Shown piece by piece: positions 32,082 through 33,259 of a DNA stretch of 33,259 nt; position 1 is the first letter of the stretch; each line of letters begins with the position of its first letter. The translations under genes and the position numbers were made by a program. The notes below the pieces were generated by a model. That model worked only from the letters and a program-made list of their open reading frames with translations. It was not told the origin of the DNA and did not search any database. The stretch is from a virus: positions 1 to 33,259 of the IMG/VR virus record IMGVR_UViG_3300014914_000002; one strand, written 5' to 3'.

Positions 32082-32369
32082 ATGAAAGAATATATAATAA
32101 CTATACTATGCTTAGTAGCATTTAGTATAATGCTCACATCTGTAGTAAAAAATGCGAATAGGCAAGAATTAATCATTGACAAGATTGATTCGTTGTCATG
32201 CCAACAGACTCAGATTACCAAACAAGACTCAATTATAGCTGAGCAAGCTGTTTATATCTCGCAAATTGAAGCTGAGCTGGATAAACGCACAGAGGATTTG
32301 AAAGTAATTAATAACGAGATGGAGGATATTCTCAGAACCTTACGTAAAGAAATGGATGTGTGGAAATGA
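32082..32369 (+). CDS. Membrane-anchored coiled-coil protein (95 aa)
   Basis: The gene encodes 95 residues behind GGGGGAG. One membrane helix spans about residues 4-22 (YIITILCLVAFSIMLTSVV), and the rest (30-93) is a long, charged coiled coil (ISQIEAELDKRTEDLKVINNEM). The shape recalls inner-membrane spanins or bacterial Rz-like proteins, though it lies among recombination and early genes, not beside the endolysin. A membrane anchor for DNA or host-factor recruitment is also possible. It overlaps the next gene by 4 bases (ATGA). Confidence 0.6.
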   Translation: MKEYIITILCLVAFSIMLTSVVKNANRQELIIDKIDSLSCQQTQITKQDSIIAEQAVYISQIEAELDKRTEDLKVINNEMEDILRTLRKEMDVWK

Positions 32370-32590
32370 ACTACGAAGAAATCAAAACAGCAATAGACAA
32401 CGGCAAGAAAGTAATCATTGTCATTGCTGAACCTGAGATAGTCGAGAAAGCGATTACTTACGGATTGGCTATGGATTATGCCTGGAGTGGGAAGATAGAG
32501 ATGCTCCCTGATTATCCCTTTCCAATGAAACTAGTAACAACTCTCATCAAGAAACCTTATGAGGTGAAATCTTTGTGGGATAAAATCTAA
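32366..32590 (+). CDS. Small unknown protein (74 aa)
   Basis: The start is ATG 32366 in an ATGA overlap. A GTG at 32360 is in frame but less likely. The gene encodes 74 residues: an N-terminal helix (YEEIKTAIDNGKK), a hydrophobic strand (VIIVIAEP) and a mixed C-terminal region with YAWSGKIEMLPDYPFPMK. The strand-after-helix start suggests a small alpha/beta fold. No family is recognised. The gene precedes the pentapeptide-repeat gene by 14 bases. Confidence 0.55.
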   Translation: MNYEEIKTAIDNGKKVIIVIAEPEIVEKAITYGLAMDYAWSGKIEMLPDYPFPMKLVTTLIKKPYEVKSLWDKI

Positions 32591-32604
32591 ACTGGAGGAT
32601 TAAA

Positions 32605-33259
32605 ATGGATAGATATTCGGATAAAGAACTAAAAGAAATTCTCAAAAAGCATTCCCAATGGATAATGGACGAAAATGAAGGAGAGAAGGCTAATCTGTGT
32701 GATGCTAATCTGCGTGGTGCTGATCTGCGTGATGCTGGTCTGTGTGATGCTGATCTGCGTAAGGCTAATCTGCGTAATGCTAATCTGCGTGATGCTGATC
32801 TGCGTAATGCTAGTCTGCGTGGTGCTAATCTGCGTGGTGCTGATCTGTGTGGTGCTGATCTGTGTGGTGCTGATCTGCGTGATGCTAATCTGGATGGGGC
32901 TGATCTGCATGGTGCTAATCTGCGTAATGCTAATCTGCGTGATGCTGGTCTGTGTAATGCTGGTCTGTGTGGTGCTGATCTGCGTAATGCTAGTCTGCGT
33001 GGTGCTGATCTGCGTGATGCTAATCTGGATGGGGCTGATCTGCATGGTGCTAATCTGCGTAATGCTAATCTGGATGGGGCTGATCTGCATGGTGCTAATC
33101 TGCGTAATGCTAATCTGCGTGATGCTGGTCTGCGTAATGCTAATCTGTGTGGTGCTGATCTGGATGGAGCTGATCTGGATTTTTCATCCCTACCCTTATG
33201 GTGTGGGGGATTAAGCTTTAGGATTGATGAAAGATTGGCAAAGCAACTAATGTATCATA
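32605..33259 (+). CDS. Pentapeptide-repeat protein (N-terminal and repeat part; continues to 260)
   Basis: The gene starts at ATG 32605 behind CTGGAGG and runs off the window end. With 124-260 it encodes 263 residues. After 28 N-terminal residues (a short helix, KELKEILKKHSQW), 33 consecutive A-(N/D/G/S)-L-x-x units fill residues 29-193 and should form a right-handed four-sided beta helix about 8 coils long. The central Leu is invariant and the following residue is mostly Arg, Cys, Asp or His. Pentapeptide proteins such as Qnr and MfpA mimic DNA and protect or inhibit gyrase, and others resist restriction or bind partners. No catalytic site is expected. A DNA-mimic or gyrase-related role in early infection is inference. 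Confidence 0.85.
   Translation, partial: MDRYSDKELKEILKKHSQWIMDENEGEKANLCDANLRGADLRDAGLCDADLRKANLRNANLRDADLRNASLRGANLRGADLCGADLCGADLRDANLDGADLHGANLRNANLRDAGLCNAGLCGADLRNASLRGADLRDANLDGADLHGANLRNANLDGADLHGANLRNANLRDAGLRNANLCGADLDGADLDFSSLPLWCGGLSFRIDERLAKQLMYH
32689..33183 (+). repeat. Tandem 15-bp coding repeats (33 pentapeptide units)
   Basis: The DNA repeats in 15-base units of the form GCTAATCTGCGTGAT, with very little codon variation: Leu is always CTG, Ala always GCT, Asn/Asp mostly AAT/GAT. Larger blocks are also repeated, for example the segment encoding ADLRDANLDGADLHGANLRN, present twice with a third partial copy of its end. This indicates recent expansion by slippage or unequal recombination. 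It will also mislead short-read assembly. Confidence 0.85.
33137..33259. repeat. Terminal direct repeat, right copy
   Basis: This is the exact copy of bases 1-123. Removing one copy leaves a circular genome of 33,136 bp. The overlap begins within the last pentapeptide repeats and continues into the non-repetitive C-terminal part of that gene, so the identity is not explained by the pentapeptide repeats alone. Confidence 0.95.

Noticed and set aside
32689-33183. CRISPR array
   Set aside because: The 15-bp units are contiguous, coding and without spacers.
32629-33214. Long open frames on both strands over the pentapeptide repeats, with ISITQ-like and MLICV-like repeats
   Set aside because: They are by-products of the 15-bp DNA repeat read in other frames. 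The sense pentapeptide frame has a ribosome site and a recognised fold pattern and continues across the join.
1-33259. Temperate lifestyle, because of the Gp3-like (directionality factor-like) protein
   Set aside because: No integrase, excisionase or repressor is present, and the Gp3-like family also occurs without integrases.

Overview
The window reads as one complete, circular genome of a tailed, siphovirus-like bacteriophage. Its first 123 bases are repeated exactly as its last 123 bases, and a pentapeptide-repeat gene that runs off the right edge (from 32605) continues in frame into the left edge and stops at 258-260. The unique length is therefore 33,136 bp. All genes lie on the + strand, packed with ATGA or TAATG stop/start overlaps and mostly good Shine-Dalgarno sites (AGGAGG type). 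I see no integrase, repressor, DNA polymerase or tRNA, so a virulent lifestyle is the simplest reading. The host cannot be named. The primase resembles a type common in Bacteroidota and their phages, but the strong Shine-Dalgarno sites and sigma70-like promoters argue for caution.

Layout, in circular order. (1) An early/accessory block starts behind a putative promoter at 28373-28400 and runs across the junction to about 5171. It holds small membrane and unknown proteins, a RecB-like PD-(D/E)XK nuclease, a cysteine-bearing protein resembling phage Gp3-like recombination factors, the pentapeptide-repeat protein, a large BT4734/PriCT/SF3 primase-helicase, several small unknowns (two are tandem paralogs), and two decayed DNA methyltransferase genes. 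(2) A 573-bp gene-free region (5172-5744) carries 14 copies of the pentamer TGACA/TGTCA, one perfect and one near-perfect inverted repeat, and an AT-rich core. It is the best replication-origin candidate. (3) An SF2 helicase and a VRR-NUC nuclease follow. (4) Behind a TTGACA-16-TAGAAT promoter (7468-7495) lies the late operon: small and large terminase, portal, Mu F-like minor head protein, a small protein resembling the Acb2/Tad1 anti-defence group, scaffold, major capsid, decoration-like protein, connector, tail completion proteins, major tail protein, tail assembly chaperones (possible -1 frameshift), a short tape measure, tail tip proteins, several fibre/adhesin proteins, a membrane-anchored XhlA-like protein and a YiiX/NlpC-P60-like cysteine hydrolase. 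A strong intrinsic terminator ends it at 27563-27602. (5) A small unknown gene and an M15-type endolysin lie between that terminator and the early promoter.

The least expected features are these: a perfect 15-bp direct repeat bracketing the Acb2/Tad1-like gene, suggesting a cassette insertion; two neighbouring methyltransferases that each kept both ends but lost the core; a head-tail connector that seems to carry a copy of the decoration-protein domain at its N-terminus; two adjacent tail proteins sharing an N-terminal anchor with different C-terminal bodies; the origin-like iteron array; and a pentapeptide-repeat gene whose DNA repeats look recently expanded and lie exactly where the circular contig is opened.
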